Of a DNA stretch of 64,000 nucleotides, positions 20,501 to 34,110 are shown one piece after another (position 1 is the first letter of the stretch; every line of letters begins with the position of its first letter). The notes under the pieces were generated by a model. The model had not been told where the DNA came from. It did not search any database and saw only the letters and a program-made list of their open reading frames with translations. The position numbers were made by a program, and so were the translations under genes. Source of the DNA: Clavelina lepadiformis (taxonomy: Eukaryota; Chordata; Ascidiacea; Aplousobranchia; Clavelinidae); contig NC_135246.1 of assembly GCF_947623445.1 (NCBI RefSeq), positions 4,013,856 to 4,077,855 of the forward strand, given 5' to 3'.

Positions 20501-23500
20501 GTAAGTTATTTCTTAACAGTATGTACCAAAATGCATTAAAAATATTAAATCAAGTACATAACTTCAACAATTGATTTCCAGTCATATTGTTATGGTCCTA
20601 TTATACATTTCAAGGAATTTCATGCATATTTATAAGAATAAATTCTGCATACTTATGCATTAATTAGAATCATTATTTTTAGTCCAAAAATTGCAATGAC
20701 TTTCAAGCAGGCAGCATCATTAGATCGAAATCTAAAAGCAGTAAACTGGCTATCAAAGGTGTATTTGGTGTTTGTTGTAAACATGAGTTTCCGACAATGT
20801 TTTTTGACTTAAAACATGGTGAAAGGTAAAGTGTACATTCTTGCTTTAGTTGTTTTGTGGAAGGTGTATTACTACGGTATATGTAGTATTTGTGTATTAG
20901 TATTTGTAAACAATGTTTTTAAAACTGATTCTGTTGCAGGCTAGCATATGCAGTTTTAGCTATTGAAAACCTTCTGGAAAGAAACGAAAATAAAATAAGA
21001 GTTTTCTATGACATAGCTTGCAAACTGAAAGGTCATCTTCAGGTATACCTTTAAGAATTTACACGTGATATTGTGTTAGTATGGCAATATTGATATACGT
21101 TTAAATTATAGGTATACAACCCATTTTTCGAAACATATTTTATTTGTAAGCAATCTACTCCTGGGTCATTGATTGCATGTCATTAGTGTTCTTAATGTTA
21201 GTGCATACTGCAGACGATGCTGTATGTGCAAGTTAGTTAATCATTTTTGCTTACATAAAATACTGCATTTATGTTTAAATAATAATTAAGATTTTGTGAT
21301 TTTCTTTCTGGATTCCAATATGATTTCATTATTTAGGTCCGAAAAAACTTTGCAATTCTTAATAAAATAACATTTGCAGTACCTGTTTTTCATTCATATG
21401 GCCATATTTTCTCTTGTCAGGTAAACATGATATTTTATACCTATATATTGTACAACTGTTAGGTCAAAGTCTTTTAGTTTTATTACACTGAGCACAAGAA
21501 ATTCACCGAAAATATTAAGGTCTAATTTTGAAAAACTTGTTGTCTGTATGACAAAATCTTTATATAAGGATGTATTCAAGTGTAATGAGATAATTATCTC
21601 TCAGTTTTTTTGTTCTGTTTAAAATTTAGAAACAATTCAACCCGAGGTTCCTGGATGGGTTTGGACTTACGGATGGTGAAACTGTGGAGCGATTATGGGC
21701 ATACCTTCGTGGATTTAACAAAATCTCAAAAGAGATGAAACCGGAACATCGTACTGATTTGCTTACCGGTGGCTTGATTCATTATGGGCGCAAGATCAAA
21801 AAAAATTTGAGTAAGCCTTGTTTGTGATTTGGTCCAGATTGACTTAAGATATCTTCACACAATTAAATAAACTTGCATGATTTAGGTTTTCTTTTTCTTC
21901 AGCTTTCAAACATGCACTGAATAACTAAAATAAATATGACAAGCTTTAAGCTCTGTTTCAAAGGTTGTACATTGATGAACAAGCTGAAGAGAGCTAGCTG
22001 CAAAATGGAATTGGCCAAGAGTGAATTAGAAGCTATGGCAGCTTCTTACCCTGGTGGTATATATGATTATGTGTCTTTGTATATTTGTATTTGTATCATC
22101 TATTTGAATTATTATATTCCTTGTTATTTATTTTCAGAAATGAGAGTATAACATTATACAATAAACCTTACAGGAACATTAACACAACATCAATTAAAAG
22201 CAATAGCTCTGCAACCAGAGCCGTGTTCTTCTGCAGAAATGGCATCTTTTTCTTGGGTAGAAGAATACTCACTTAAACTTCAAGAATACTATTGGTTGAA
22301 GTGAGTTGACTAAATGTTTTCTGAATGATACATTTTTCAATACAATTTTATGGTGTATAAAATTCATGCTAGTTACTGTTTGTGGGTTGTATTGCAAAAG
22401 TGAAAATTGCGAAACTGTTGAACATACAAATTTAAGTACTGAATCCTTTAGGAATAGAATTTTGTATAATTGTATAGGAAACTATATAATTTTGTTAATT
22501 TGTAGAGAAGACGTTGAAGATTTGACAAAGGAAATAACGTCTGAAATACTTTTTGGAAAAGTTGACCAAATTGCTAAGTAAGCTGAAGGACATATCAATG
22601 TTAAATTGAGTTACTACAATAATTCCCCAGACATAAACGAATATTGTTACTTCCCACTGCTGCAACATCAGAAACCATTAGAAAAGCTTATAAAACAGTA
22701 ACAACAGTGTATCCGCCAAAATTACTGTGATAAAGTTAAAACCCACACAATGATGGTGAAAATACAGTATATGGGAGTTCAATTGCCAAGAGTATTGTTT
22801 GCCAGGACATGATATATGCTTTCTTCATCGATGTATTGCATGTTCTTCTATTTTACATATTGTATGCGTTGTTTTGTAGACTTGACAGTCATCTTTCCAA
22901 AGTTGAAGTAGAAAACGGTATATTGATTCGTTGGGATGTAAAAGATGATATGATGCTTAAATATTTGTCAAGTGCTGTGAAGAAAAAAAGAGCAGAAATT
23001 TTGGAGAACATTTATAAATTAAATATCGAAAAATTTTTTTTATCTACTTTGATTCAAAAATACCCAGGTAATTTGTGCATGCACTATGCATGGGGTTACA
23101 TTATCGATAAAGCTACTGTTCTGTTATTTTCAAGTTTGTACATGATGATTTTTCAGCTGGTCAAACAATTGTTCAACGACTAGTGCGAAGCATCAGGAAG
23201 GTTAACAACAACATTCGTCATCAGATTACTATGTATAATAAATACCAGAATGTTCCACAAAATGAAATGAAAAGCATAACTTTTGAAATGGTTGTCGGGT
23301 CTGGGCCAGTTCAAAACGTACCTGGTTTTATTGAAAAAAAAATCAAGGAACAACATTGCATTCGGGAAAGGTGCAAAGAAGAAATGTGTCATTTAAAAGA
23401 AGATATGACAAGTGTGATGAACTTCTATCAAAAGCAAATAAACATAGTGTCTAATCTTGTAGAAGGCTGTGAGGTTGTGGAACCATATGTGGTTACCCAT

Positions 23501-23740
23501 CAGTTGCAAGCAGAGATCGAACTTCTTTCTTTCATAAATGACATTAAGGGCACAGTACCTTTTCAAGCAAATACACCTCTGCTCAATGAGAAGCTAGGCA
23601 CTTACGATATGGCAAAATTGGACCCAATGGAGAAAGAAGATGATGAAAGTGAATCACCAATAAATTTATCTGAGCTTCAACACATTTTAACTGAATTTGG
23701 CTCGGAAAGCGAAGGTTCAGATAACGAAGATGAAGCTTAA
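17515..23740 (+). CDS. KDZ (Zisupton-type) transposase, multi-exon, probably disrupted
   Basis: Family hallmarks appear in order across exons: a basic N-terminus (17515-17532, 17763-17967); a Cys/His cluster CCVCFEEVANIICCGDC..CWDNCHS..YHLPDIW (18093-18349); RFDGHECQSGYTRHITVVDY (19598-19710); 19803-20030; 20109-20247; 20330-20500; GVFGVCCKHEFPTMFFDLKH (20682-20825); VFYDIACKLKGHLQ (20940-21041); FAVPVFHSYGH (21337-21420); GFGLTDGETVERLWAYLRG (21630-21810); 21963-22055; 22171-22300; 22505-22576; 22880-23070; and a last exon 23157-23740 ending in acidic residues. The transposase would cut and integrate the element in the nucleus. The core exons are open with good GT-AG sites. The N-terminal cluster exon changes frame (stop at 18185-18187 in the entering frame) and has an in-frame TAG at 18289-18291, so this copy is probably inactive. 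Splicing between 18349 and 19598 is unresolved. Confidence 0.87.
18093..18349 (+). other. Broken zinc-cluster exon of the KDZ transposase
   Basis: Encodes the Cys/His-rich cluster near the N-terminus of the transposase. The frame entering from 17967 (ELEENLNYKIRREKLSSDW) ends at TAA 18185-18187, while the cluster is read in another frame that opens only after about 18160 and is interrupted by TAG between YYCR and CWDNC. Either one short indel plus one stop mutation has occurred, or an unseen intron splits the exon; the TAG remains in both cases. Confidence 0.7.
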
Positions 23741-24689
23741 ACTAATTAGTTTTAACCCGTGTCCTTGAGTCAGTTATGCCACAAAATTACGTTTAACTGC
23801 ATTTGTTTCCATTTTTTTGTACGCATTTCAGTTATTAAACGTTCATTACATATATATGCTTGCCATATGTTTGTTTTGCCTCAGAAACGTTTCCTAGGCA
23901 GTAGGCAGTCTATCAAATATTTCGCCTTTAATCGTCGGAAAGGAAGAGTACGATGATTGCAAAAAGGAGCAATGCACGTCGACCTAAAACGTGGAAAGAC
24001 CTTGACCCTTTGTGGTGCTATAACGGTGAAAGGTTAACGACGGCTACCCAACACACCAAGCGTTTCACGGTGATACTGTACCAAATAAGATTTTAGGAAA
24101 CTTACAGAACGTGCTCGTTGTTGATAGGCACATGGACGGTTAAAACAGAACTCGGTTATAAGAAACAGCATTTTAGGGATTAAGACCCCGCTTCTGTTGC
24201 CAGAACACATCAAACCCTCAGAATTCAAGCATTCTCCAATTTCGATGAAACTGTCCAGTAAATGAGCATGCAAAATTTAGTACACTCTGTATTTTGTCAC
24301 TCTTTCGCTGTAAGCTTACTTGTTTAACTTTCAATTATAAACGTGCGTGGGATCAACAAACTTCTTATTAGTCTATACTTTTGCTGGCCAAAGCAACAAT
24401 GTTATCGGTATAACTTTTTTTAGTTAAATACAGGCTAAAGCTTATAATAATTGGCGTTGATTTCTTTAATGAATGAAAAATGCACAGTTGTTCTTAAAAC
24501 AGTCCGCACAAAAAATGAATTTCTTTTTTAAATTGTTGCGATTAACCATGCCTAATTTGTTTATTCAATATTTCAATGCTGTTTTATTCTCTTAGAGCTA
24601 CAATCATGGAAAATTTTCATTTCCGTGTCAAAATCTTCACCTAGTAAATAACAAAAAAAGTAGTATTTGTCGTCGTGTGATCCAGTTGT
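23741..24689. other. Region 3' of the KDZ transposase
   Basis: No coding exon recognised. 24130-24220 (GGGATTAAGACCCCGCTTCT region) resembles 13620-13720 outside the element, pointing to a dispersed repeat. Confidence 0.4.
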
Positions 24690-25720
24690 TATTCAGCCCA
24701 TCAAGCTGGATGGAAAAGAGTGGAAGCACAGGAGGTTGGATGCCGGCAACTTGCTGACCGCAAGGAAGAGAAGGTTTTCCAATGATGTGGGACCCAGACA
24801 TCCAGTACGTTAAACACCGTAGTATGCAAAATACCGTTTATGACAATGTGTACTTGGTGGTTGTGTGATGCGACACCAGACACAAGTGCAGTAAGCTACT
24901 CAGCGATGGAATAAAGTAAAACCATCGCTTTTTTACGGAGAGTAGCAGCCTAGTGCCCGAGCAAAAGTTATCATTTGTCTTTTCAAGGCGATCCGGGATA
25001 TTCGTTTCTTGCGTAGTGACTCAAGTTGTCGACAAAACGTGAGCCAACTGTTCGAGTTCGACAAAACGTGAGCGAACTGTTATTCCGACTTATTTGGGAA
25101 CTGGACAGAAGAGCGCGTAGATGTTTAAGAAGGAGTGCCATCGATCCTTGTGGGATCCCGTCTTTAAGGCGTCATAGCTTGTTTCGCTTATTGTGACCTG
25201 GGGTGAAGATACTTCTCCGTTTGTAAACTAGCTCCATGGTTATACGGATTATGTACCTGTTTTGTCTGGGAGTAGACGCAGCGGCTTGCAGGCAAAGCTT
25301 CGGTGCCATACTGTATCATAGGCAGCTGTAAGTTTATGAAGTACAGCACCAGCCTTTTTGTTAATCCCGAAGCTTTTCGCGATGTTCTGGGTCATAAGGG
25401 TGACCTGGAATTCAGCCAGGGGAGAAGTTGTCGATTATGGGTTCGACGCAGGGGTAGACCAAGCGTTTGCGGACTTTCAAGAGGACACACAAAAGAGATA
25501 GGGGCAACAACTCTTCGGGCCCTAAATCACGATGATAAAAGCTCTTGAAATTTTGTGACCCAGAACCTTGCTTGGCTTTGTTTGATGGAGCACAGCAGCG
25601 AAGTCATTTTGAGAGAAATGGCCAGAGATGTTTTCGCCATCAGGGGTTTCTAACCTCTAAAGGTCAGACACTTCTTTTCCAACAAGTTTGGTCCCTCTTT
25701 TCGTGTATTCCGTATTCATT
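24690..25720 (-). pseudogene. Decayed LINE reverse transcriptase
   Basis: Reading the minus strand, fragments of a non-LTR retrotransposon reverse transcriptase appear in correct order but in shifting frames: LLPLSLLCVLLKVRKRLVYP (about 25480-25535), LTAAYDTVWHRSFACKPLRL (about 25255-25335), TMELVYKRR, RLKDGIPQGSMA (about 25131-25167), a degenerate catalytic box FVDNLS near 25030, and VAGIQPPVLPLFSIQLD (about 24710-24760). This is the arrangement of a jockey/CR1-group ORF2. Many stops and shifts show it is long dead. It probably inserted into the KDZ-class element after that element was in place. Confidence 0.75.
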
Positions 25721-27287
25721 CAGTTGTGTGGCGAATGTGTTGGATGAGAAAAAGCGCGGGCGTATTGAGTAAGCTGACCGGCCAGCGAAATTGTTCAAGA
25801 CACTGTGAGCAGTATTGATAGTATTGAGTTTATAGATCTGTCCACAGCGCTAGCTTCTTGGGATTGGGTCTCTGCAAGACCGAAGGGGCTGCTTTACTAG
25901 AAGCGGTAGATCTACAGCGTCAAGAGAAAAGAACGGTGGTAAAGGACGTGATGTGGTGTGTCACTAAGTTTTAAAGTTGTAATTGCTGAAGCGATGCAAT
26001 AAATAATAACAATAGGTTGTAAGTCTTGCCAAGGTTTCTCTTTTGATATTTTATCAAAATACAGATTTAATAAAAAAAAACTAACCATTTGAGAAAATTT
26101 TCTTTTCGTTAAACTTATTCATAATTTTAATAGTTGGCAAAACCGGCAAAAAGATCTAAAAATGCGTTTTATTGATCTTGTTTTACCATGTGAACCAGAA
26201 AGAGGATCAAAATGTCATACAACAAAAAGGTTATAGGCTACTTTTATAAACGCATGTTGAGTGTTAATAAGCATTTCAAATTCCGACATGATATTGTTGG
26301 AGATATTTATGACAGACTTGAATTTGATAGCCTTGTAGCGATTGAGCTCGCCTACCTCTTCAATAATATCATGTCATAATATCATACGATAGAAGAGATT
26401 ATTACGATGAAATGTGTTCGACCCACACGTCAATAACAGATAAGAGCTTTCAACTTATATTGCATAGAATTTTCATTGTTAGGTTGCGTCCTTTTTAAAG
26501 TGGTTAATTTAACCTTCCTAAAAAGGTGTGAGTAACATTTTGAAGTTAACATCACGATCTTCTGTTTTTAATGTGGCCACATCAAAATTAGCATGCGACC
26601 AACTTATCAAAGAAACCTCTTATCATGTTATGTCCATTTGTATTCGTCACGTCATTGACTTTTAACGTAATCGCAAGTGTGACTCGTTTAGGCTACATAT
26701 CAAAGTTTTGCACATATTGCAACTACTTTTTAGTGAAAGTGTCACGAAAAGTGATATTGAACCCCCATATTACTATGGAATTTTGTTAAATTAAGTTACA
26801 CGTTAATGTTAAATTAAGCCTTAATAGAAAATCAATGTACCAAAATACAGCAGTGAGTCATTATCACTAAAAATGCTTTGATTCAGCACAGTATATTTTC
26901 CGAAAGCGCAGTCAAAAAGTGAAAAGCAAAATTACGAAAATATTGAAGACGGTGAAATAAGTAAAAAAACAACAAACAATTTTAACGAATGTTAACTTTA
27001 TACAATGACGAAAATGCGGACATAAATAAAGGATGAGGTGCTAAAATGGAATGAATGATCGCAGCTTACGTTAATAATAAAAGACTGTAAAAGAGGCACA
27101 CTACAAATCTAACTGCACAAATAAGGAAAATTAACGAAAAGTAACTATCCGCTCACCAATACGTGTGTGATATAATTATATACTGTACAGTATATTAGCA
27201 CAATAGGTTGGTCAGAAGAAATCATTGCACCGTTGTACGGCAATGTAAAAATAACAAACATTACGAAAACGAAACTGGCAAATTATG
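25721..27287. other. AT-rich DNA, no gene recognised
   Basis: The left end may be the 5' continuation of the LINE remnant; beyond about 26000 I see no motif, gene or clear repeat. Confidence 0.4.
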
Positions 27288-27289
27288 TA

Positions 27290-27565
27290 CCGTATTTTAC
27301 GGACCATAAGGCGCACCGGGCTATACGGCGCATTGTCAATAAATTGCTTTGATTAGTTTTTTGTTCATACATAAGGCGTATCGGACTATAAGGGCATATG
27401 GCTATAAGGCGCATGTGTTACCGTATAAAGCTCATTAAAATACGTTGTGAGCATGCGCATACGCATTATGATCCATACATTAGGCGCACCGGCTTATAAG
27501 GCGCACGATCAATCTATGAGGAGAAAAAAGGATTTAAAGTGCGCCTTATGGTCCGTAAAATACGG
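27290..27565. mobile_element. MITE with CCGTATTTTACGGACCATAA ends
   Basis: Perfect inverted ends of at least 27 bp (CCGTATTTTACGGACCATAA and its complement, then GGCGCAC) flanked by TA on both sides (27288-27289, 27566-27567). The interior is built of repeated ATAAGGCGCAC-like modules. Elements with this terminal and module pattern are widespread in animal genomes. No coding capacity. Confidence 0.85.
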
Positions 27566-27601
27566 TAATTTTTACTCGTTATACATATAACACTGAACAA
27601 A

Positions 27602-30334
27602 TTACCAATCTACTGTTCTATGTGTTGGTTCAATAAAGTGCAAATGTTCCTCATTTTCACATTCTTCCGTTGTCACCAAAAGAACTAAATTTTTTTCTGC
27701 CAGCTCCAAATTGCTATAAAGAGCAACAAGTATAACAGAAAGCGCACAGCGTAAAATTTGTAATGTAATCCTTTTATGCATGCAAAGATTACAGAAATCC
27801 CATCACTTACCCCCTTTTCATAATTATAATATTTTCTTGCTCATCTATAATTTTCTGGCAATCGACTGGACCATAACTGCCGGGATTTCGAAAGGGGATT
27901 CCACAAGGCATTCCAGTGATGCTGAACTCGTTAATTTTAGCATACAGCATACGTCCATTGGATTTGTGCATTGTCTCACCTGTAAAGCACCAGAGCAAAG
28001 ATACCAAGGCATGCACAAACACAACTTAATATAATTAAGATGAAACAATTAGCATCAATTCTATTGTATTACATTCTATTGCTTGGAAAAATACGCAACA
28101 CTAATAATAAACGTTTTTATTTCACACCGTTAGGCTAAAGAAAGACAATTTGTTGGCATAAAAAGACTTACAATATTTCTTATTAAAAAATTTTCGAACT
28201 TTCATTTGCAATTCGGTGTTTTTTTGTCTTCAAGTACTGCAAGCTGTATACAAATATATACCATACGTTACTTCTAATGAAAATTTTTTCATACTTTATG
28301 ATTAACATGCTTAATAATGACACTAATATCATTCAGGTTCATATACAAAAAAAATCTTCAATGAGTTAAAGTTAAAAAATAAGTGCTATAACAGTTCCTT
28401 TTAATATATGCTTGCAGTAAATGTAACTGTAGTTAATCATGTTCTTGCAAATGTTTAGAAATATCACAGTAAATTACATAAAATTACCTTTTCCGCAATG
28501 TAATATCTCAATAAAGCCACTTTGAACACTTGGCTCCAAGAAATATGGCCTTACATCCCTGCTTCCAAATGCATTGAATGTATCGTTAACAAATGCCATT
28601 CCACCAACGGCCACACCAATTTCTTCAAGTTTACCACACTAAAACAGGATCAAGTTACCTTTGTTTCGTGTACAGCACGGTTACACCATAGTATAATATG
28701 AACAGCAACATACAGCTTGAATTATTTGAGCAATGGCATTTTGTCTAAGTTTGGTTTTCATGTTTCCATCCATTTCATTTGGTGGCATGGAACTTTCAGA
28801 ATTGAAGGTCTTTGCTTTCTCTTTCCAAACTTGTTTCGTTTGCTTCGGAAGTTCTCTCCACCTGCTACCGCAGAGTTTGAAATCTTGAAAAACAGCAATT
28901 AAAAATTAGTACAAAACATTTGAAAGCTTTATAAAAAAATGAACATAAATTGAAAGTAAGAAACACTGAAAATAGGCAAGACCTTACTTCATGCAAAACA
29001 CTTTGATAACTTGTCTAAACTAGTACTTTCATTGTTCAGCTGTTAACATAGTGAAACCTTCATTTATGTAAATTTGCAAGTTGAGTAGAAGCTTACACCT
29101 CTTAAGATTTAACAGCGTCAATCAATGTTAACATCTTCAGTATCTAATTCTAAGGCTTTCTAATAACCAACATAACAGTAAACACATTTTTGGAAGTTCA
29201 TTACACACGTATCATGTGAGGTCACAAATAGCATGCACTTCAAGTCATGCATCATTCATTATGTATCATGCTCTTCACTAATCCAACTAACACTGTGACA
29301 CAAGTTTCACAATCAAACCGAGAAAAAAAAATTACTACATGCAAATTTAGTAATGAACACAGTAAGCATGAAATCAATGAATGCAATTTATCAGGTGAAA
29401 AACAATGAAAATTATTTTGAGTGAGAACTACATTTGTGCATTTAACGACATAATGCTAATGACTCAATGAAGCAAGCGATCAATTAAGCAAACCAACCAG
29501 AATATCAGACCTTGTACATATCTTAAATGAAACACATGTGATGCTGTCTAGAAGCTTCTCCCTTGAAAATTTGGGAAAAAATCATGCAACTGTATTAAAA
29601 ATAACAATATTCTGTTTCTTAATGGAAGAACAAAATAGATTGTAGCCTGTGAATCTTCGTTTTCGAAAAGGTTTAACTTTTTGAACCCTTGGCCTTATTG
29701 ATGCATTGTAATTGTAAATCCAACGCTAAAACACAGCAGTTGTCAAAACGCTAGTAAACAAGCGGCAAAAGTATTTAGTAGTGGCAGTTTAACATACCAT
29801 CATACAAGAGATCTGAGAAAGGGACAAACTTTAATCATTTTGTAAGATCATGCAATAAACATGCAATAACTACTTTAAGTTGGAGAGTTGTCCCGGACAA
29901 GGAACGGAGCCTTTGATTATAAATCGTGTCTGGTTTACGCTTTTTTCTCAGCCAACAAGATTATTTTGGCGAAGACAACTGTTGCAATCTTTGAACTTAA
30001 AGTACGTAATGGCATCTTTCAACCAGAGTTCTATCATAATAGCCTACTTCAAGCGGAAATTACAGCATAGAGTTACAGTAATGAACTGTAACTTGTTTGT
30101 AAAGCAGGGAGTGCAGTTCTACAGCTTGCGGTAATACTGAAAGAGCTGATAACTACAGCAAGTATGAATTATGGCAAATAAAACTTTAATCTACGATGAA
30201 TCACCTTGATTTGGTTTTTACTTAAACCAGTATTAATGGTTGCTTCATTGAGGTGCTCTGACTTTGCAGTTCTCATACCTTTTGTTTCCCACAAAGATAT
30301 AAGCATATCCCGCTGGCTTTGTGAAATGTCCTTA
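27602..30334 (-). CDS. Spliced gene with homeodomain-like and HMG-box-like segments, unknown function
   Basis: Exons in transcription order: 30334-30205, from 29725 (low end unclear, about 29640), 28883-28714, 28638-28488, 27979-27811 and a possible last exon 27696-27602. The first two join in phase to read KNQIK/RWIYNYNASIRPR, like helix 3 of a divergent homeodomain (W-x-x-N). PFRKRRFTGYNLF followed, after a gap, by SRWRELPKQTKQVWKEKAKT resembles an HMG box. The C-terminal part (FVNDTFNAFGSRDVRPYFLE, GRMLYAKINEFSITGMPCGI) matches no domain I recognise. Three downstream junctions keep phase with GT-AG sites, which argues for a real gene. Exons upstream of 30334 and part of the HMG segment were not found, and the last exon is ambiguous in phase. 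It sits inside the KDZ-class element, antisense to the transposase: an accessory gene or a captured host gene. Confidence 0.6.
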
Positions 30335-33300
30335 CTGAACAATGCAAATCAAATTATTAATAAGTGAGACACAAAAATATTTTTTTTAAATTGAAAACAC
30401 AGGTTGTCTGTATCTACACGAAATATCTTACGTCCATCTGGACGGCAATTTAGAATAGCGTTTTATTAACACTTTTAGTGACTTATATGCAAATGAACAG
30501 AGTGACATGAAATAAATGCCATACTAACAATTACTTATTTATGACCAAAGATCGAATTAAATATACAACAGATATATACATATAAGTTAGCTATTATACA
30601 TGAAGAACTAACCGAGTTCTTCTAGTGCTTGCCATGTTACTCAGAAAAGAGCAAATAGTACGACAAAATTTTAACAATTTTACAAAAATTAAAACATGCA
30701 ATAAACTAAACTGTTTGGATAAAAATTAGTTTTGTAAGAAGTAATCACCACTCAATATGAATTAAGAATAGAACATACACACATAAAGATAGTCATCCTA
30801 ATAAATAATATAACTTAGGGCACATGTTGCAATAAAAGCAAACGCTCAACACTAAAGTCTTACAGATGTCAAAAATTTACTGTGCACAGATATGATTTTC
30901 TTGGTGCTTGGTAATCAACAGTAAGCGCATGTTTCAACTTCAACTCCTTTTCAAATCATAAAGGCTTCAAAGATCATCAAGAAGTTTGGCCAACCCTTTT
31001 ATGTATATGGTACACATAAGTCTTTTCCTACAGCACTATAGTATTACAATATCACAATGTTCTTTTGGCTAATAGCTTATATGCACATACTTTGATGTGA
31101 ATTAAACACTTAATCTGTGAGGTCATTGTCTGTCTCAGCACAACCAAGTTATGGGCATTGATGCTATAAAAATGTAAAAATATAAGCGATAGTAGCTGTG
31201 ACATGAAATGACAAATGTTCCAAATCAATTTACTTGATATTTGTTTGTAATAAGCGATTGTTTTTCGGAGTAAATAGCCATTTATCTGCACAACTTCTTT
31301 GACCAGCTTTTTGTTTAAATAGGCCATTCTTGAATGCAGTTGAGAATAAATTGCCAGCATTACTGTTCAAAGTGGATGGCTTTTAAGAGGTGGCAAGTTG
31401 TATTTAATCGGGGCTTTTATCAAGCAATAAGCATGGATGTTTTAACAAAAATCCATTATATCATATATATTGTAGTAACCGGTGCCCTTCAAAAACTTTG
31501 CTAATCGTAACTTTCTTAATTGAAATGTTTGGTCTGAAAAGCATACAAAGTAGGTGGCTTCAGGAAGAAATTGAGTTTTATTTTGAAAACAGTACACCAA
31601 AATGAAGTGCTGTTTTCAATCCTCGCAGAAAAGCAATCGTTTAGACAACAACAACCTTTTATTTGTGGTAATTTTGATGGCAGCCACTTGAGATGGTTGC
31701 TTTCGCATGGACTAAGATTCAAATCAAGAGCACTAGAGCTAAAGTACACATTTCAGTAATAACTCTAAACATTCTCTTGGAAAGGTAGAACAAATCTTAC
31801 TGACACTTTTTAGTCGGAGGTAGTGGTATATTTTGAAATAATTTGAAGAATATGTAAAACAGATAATAAAAAAGTCAAGACAGGCTTCAGAATTTCATGG
31901 TCCCAAACTAGGGTAAAGTTGGTACAACAACAACAACAAAGGTCAGTAAAGGGGTACACATGAAAAAACGTTTCCAAATTAAACAACTTCATGCATTATG
32001 TATTTACTTCCAAGTGAAGTTTCTCCCAAAATAGCCAAGTTTCAGTCATTCACAATGTGCATCAAACAGAAGATTTCAGCTGGCAAACAATGTTTGGTGG
32101 TGGATAATGTTGCATTCCAAACAAATTAAAAAATTTAAATAGTTTTAATTTAAGAATTTAAAATACGAAATCAAATCAAAATATTTTACTGTTGACAATA
32201 ATTATTACCATCAAAAAAACTCTGCATAATCTAACAAAACCTTCTTTTGTCTTAAGTTAAAAAGCAATGAAGCACATTCAAAAGTAATCAATTTCGCTAA
32301 GCGCAGCATCTTACATCGATCAGCAGAAAAATTCTCGGACAGCAGTTTTTGCCACAGCGTGTGCTCTGACTTACTCTGACTGCTGGTTGGTCACTATGTT
32401 TTGTTGTCTCTCTTTAAATTATTTTCTCCTAATCTCACTTGATGCCACTACTAACAGCATGATCTGCATATCAACAAGCACTTCCCAGATGTCTGCGTTG
32501 ATGCCTGTCCTTTTTGGGTACGTTTGAAAACATCCCTGATGTGTAGTGCGGTACGAACTACATAGTATCGCTTAGTGGCTTGTTTACCATAGGTCTTGAA
32601 GTATATCAGCATTCTTGCTGTGACTCACATGACTGAGTAAGCGCAAACAATGTCAACAGAGCAAGTTATGTATGCTGAGCGAGTCCCCAGCAGATATGGA
32701 CCTTGCCTCATGACACATGACTGTGATAATGACGGCATCTTTGCCAATAGACTAATTGTTCTTAATGAATCGAGATAAATAATTATAATTAATTACCCAT
32801 CACAGTTGAGCCAAGTGGTGAGTGAACTTAAATAACGACCCACCAAGAGATCGGGTACTCGGCCAAAAATTGGGAAACAGTGAGCTGACCCTTGGCCAAT
32901 GCATATATCCAAAATTGGAGAATAAAGCTAACAATGAGTGTTAGCATCCATTTACCCTAACACCAAGGTAGAAACAAGTGAGCTTAAACCTAACATCAAC
33001 AGCTCACCTTGTGACACCTTGCAGAAAATTTAAATCTTTGGTAAAAAAATGACTAATGGGCATTGGGCACCAAATCTACACTGTTATAGTAAACAGCATC
33101 CTGTGACTGGATGTAGACCTATAGAACCCCACAGCATGACAATTTTTCTGTTTTTGTGAGCATTGAACCTGCTGGGCTTCAGTGCGATAGAGTCACTCCT
33201 TACCTTGCACATTATGAAGCGGAGCCACTCTGATTGCTCCTCCCGAAACTATTTGCCTCAGCAAAAAAGCAAGCCGGATAAATAAAATCAAGATACCCAT

Positions 33301-33934
33301 TGCTCACTGGCTCTACACTGCTAAGGATGGCGTGGGGGAACTTAATTGCCTGCTATCTGGAGATGGTTGTTTCTGCTCAACCCTGTAAAAATAGGGAATG
33401 GCAAACATTGTAACTTGTGAACGTAGCACTAAGAAGATTGCAAAATAAAGATTACAACATATCCAGCTATTGTATCCCTACGTTCCCCATGGAATACATA
33501 GTCATCAATTTTTGGATGCATTACCCAGTAGTTACTTGACTCAAGCTCAAACATCTAGTTTGTGTTGCCAAATAACATCTTGCTCAGAGGAAGCAGGCTG
33601 ATGGTAAAACAGGGATATTTTTACACAAGACATTTATTTTCTAGAGGCCGTTTATTATCACTTTTAATTTGTAATAATCTGCAAACTCATGAATGCATAT
33701 AATCGACTAATAGCACTCTTTGAGAACGATTGAAACCTTCGTTTGTCGAAAGTCAAGACAAATTAAATGATTGCCTTTTGCTTATGATCTGCATATCAGA
33801 TGGATTTCCTTTTTGGAATACTACAATGTTAAGTTGCTCTTTCACTCCACTCAGGATTTCGAAGTTCTCTGACAATCACACAAGATCACTGTACTCTGCA
33901 AGCTCGTTATGTAAGAAAGCAGCAATGTTGAGTA
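30335..33934. other. Right half of the KDZ-class element, no exon recognised
   Basis: Should contain the 5' exons and promoter of the minus-strand gene, but none could be identified. Open frames here (for example 31516-31749 on the minus strand) lack recognisable motifs. Confidence 0.4.
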
Positions 33935-34110
33935 GTAGCCAGCTTTGTAGCCGAATGGTTAGAGCTGGCAATTAGGCAGTGTTCACTACCCAATAGCACT
34001 ACCATTGTTATGCCCTTGGGGTATTACCAATGCTTGCTCCAGTTCAGTGCTTCTGATAAACATACCTAAATTCAAGCAATAAAAAACATATGTGTATCAT
34101 TCCGAACTTG
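33935..34110 (+). repeat. tRNA-derived SINE fragment (tentative)
   Basis: TAGCCGAATGGTTAGAGCTG resembles the 5' half (A box) of a tRNA-derived SINE and is similar to the better copy at 50994-51250. The following sequence is diverged, including CCCTTGGGGTATTA in place of the SINE body word CTTGGGCAAGGCATTA. Confidence 0.45.

Noticed and set aside
25303..25772. Plus-strand open frames in the KDZ-class element as accessory genes
   Set aside because: They are antisense to a decayed LINE reverse transcriptase read on the minus strand.
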